From contig JAHFCD010000172.1 of the NCBI GenBank assembly GCA_023249695.1, positions 1-5,894 on the forward strand: 5,894 nucleotides of DNA. Reading direction: 5' to 3'. The notes under the pieces are model-generated. The model was given only the letters and a program-made list of their open reading frames with translations, had not been told where the DNA came from and searched no databases. The DNA is from Elusimicrobiota bacterium. GTDB lineage: Bacteria; Elusimicrobiota; Elusimicrobia; UBA1565; UBA9628. Of this stretch, positions 5,617-5,894 are shown one piece after another. The position numbers were made by a program, and so were the translations under genes. How positions within the stretch are numbered: position 1 is the first letter of the stretch; each line of letters opens with the position of its first letter.

Positions 5617-5894
5617 ATGCTGTTTCTCGACATCATCGCCAAGAAGCGCGACGGCGGGCGGCACACGCCCGGGGAGCTCGCGTTCGTCGCCCGCGGCGCG
5701 GCGAAAGGCCTCGTTCCGGATTATCAGTTGTCCGCGTGGCTGATGGCGGTGGTGTGCCGCGGGATGGACGAGAAAGAGACGGTCATGCTGACCCGCGCGA
5801 TGGCCGAATCGGGCGAGAAGCTCGGCCTGGGCTCGATCACGCGCCCGAAGGCCGACAAGCACTCCACCGGCGGCGTCGGCGACGGCGTTTCCCT
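5617..5894 (+). CDS. Thymidine/pyrimidine-nucleoside phosphorylase, N-terminal part, cut by window edge
   Basis: The ATG at 5617 comes one base after the purine nucleoside phosphorylase stop, and the frame is open to the right edge (92 full codons). The N-terminus is typical of the thymidine/pyrimidine nucleoside phosphorylase family: DIIAKKRDGGRHTPGE at 5-20, DYQLSAWLMAVVCRGM at 35-50, MLTRAMAESGEKL at 57-69, and the phosphate-binding DKHSTGGVGD at 80-89. The last motif is close to invariant in this family. The enzyme converts thymidine, deoxyuridine or uridine to base plus sugar-1-phosphate; deoA-type and pdp-type specificity cannot be separated from this fragment. A related AMP phosphorylase is less likely because of the short N-terminus. 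The ribosome site is weak (AAGG about 9 bases upstream), so translation is probably coupled to the gene before it. The neighbouring pair indicates a nucleoside salvage/catabolic operon. Confidence 0.93.
   Translation, partial: MLFLDIIAKKRDGGRHTPGELAFVARGAAKGLVPDYQLSAWLMAVVCRGMDEKETVMLTRAMAESGEKLGLGSITRPKADKHSTGGVGDGVS

Overview
This is a GC-rich bacterial window (roughly two thirds G+C by eye) that is almost entirely coding. Six genes lie on the minus strand, from position 4732 down to the left edge. Two genes diverge from them on the plus strand, from 4785 to the right edge. The only non-coding stretch longer than a few bases is the 52-base divergent promoter region at 4733-4784. No rRNA, tRNA, CRISPR array, insertion sequence or convincing terminator is visible. 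The source looks like a free-living or uncultured high-GC bacterium. Split transketolases and high GC occur in several phyla (for example high-GC Elusimicrobiota, Acidobacteriota, Deinococcota and Actinomycetota), so I do not assign a lineage with confidence.

Minus-strand directon, in transcription order: transketolase N-terminal subunit (TPP domain, 278 aa); transketolase C-terminal subunit (314 aa); a 123-aa helical protein resembling small subunits of FAD dehydrogenases; a GMC-family FAD oxidoreductase (496 aa from the preferred start); an unrecognised 171-aa protein; and an exported endonuclease/exonuclease/phosphatase (EEP) family protein cut by the left edge. Neighbouring genes overlap by 1 to 13 bases or are separated by 7 bases, so they are probably translated from one long mRNA. 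The two transketolase subunits form one enzyme. The small protein and the GMC protein look like a two-subunit redox enzyme of unknown substrate.

Plus-strand unit: purine nucleoside phosphorylase (276 aa), followed after one base by the start of a thymidine/pyrimidine nucleoside phosphorylase cut by the right edge. Together these release ribose-1-phosphate or deoxyribose-1-phosphate from nucleosides. After conversion to ribose-5-phosphate, the ribose sugar can enter the non-oxidative pentose phosphate pathway through the divergently transcribed transketolase. The gene order therefore makes metabolic sense.

The most unusual signals are two perfect 12-bp inverted repeats inside the transketolase C-subunit gene. 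One has a 3-base loop and appears to account for a short in-frame insertion between domains. The other has a 33-base loop and sits in a local low-GC codon patch. A second signal is the pair of -10-like boxes placed so close to the divergent start codons that both transcripts could be leaderless. A third is the GMC/small-subunit pair with no cytochrome subunit nearby. I see no clearly new defence or mobile system here.
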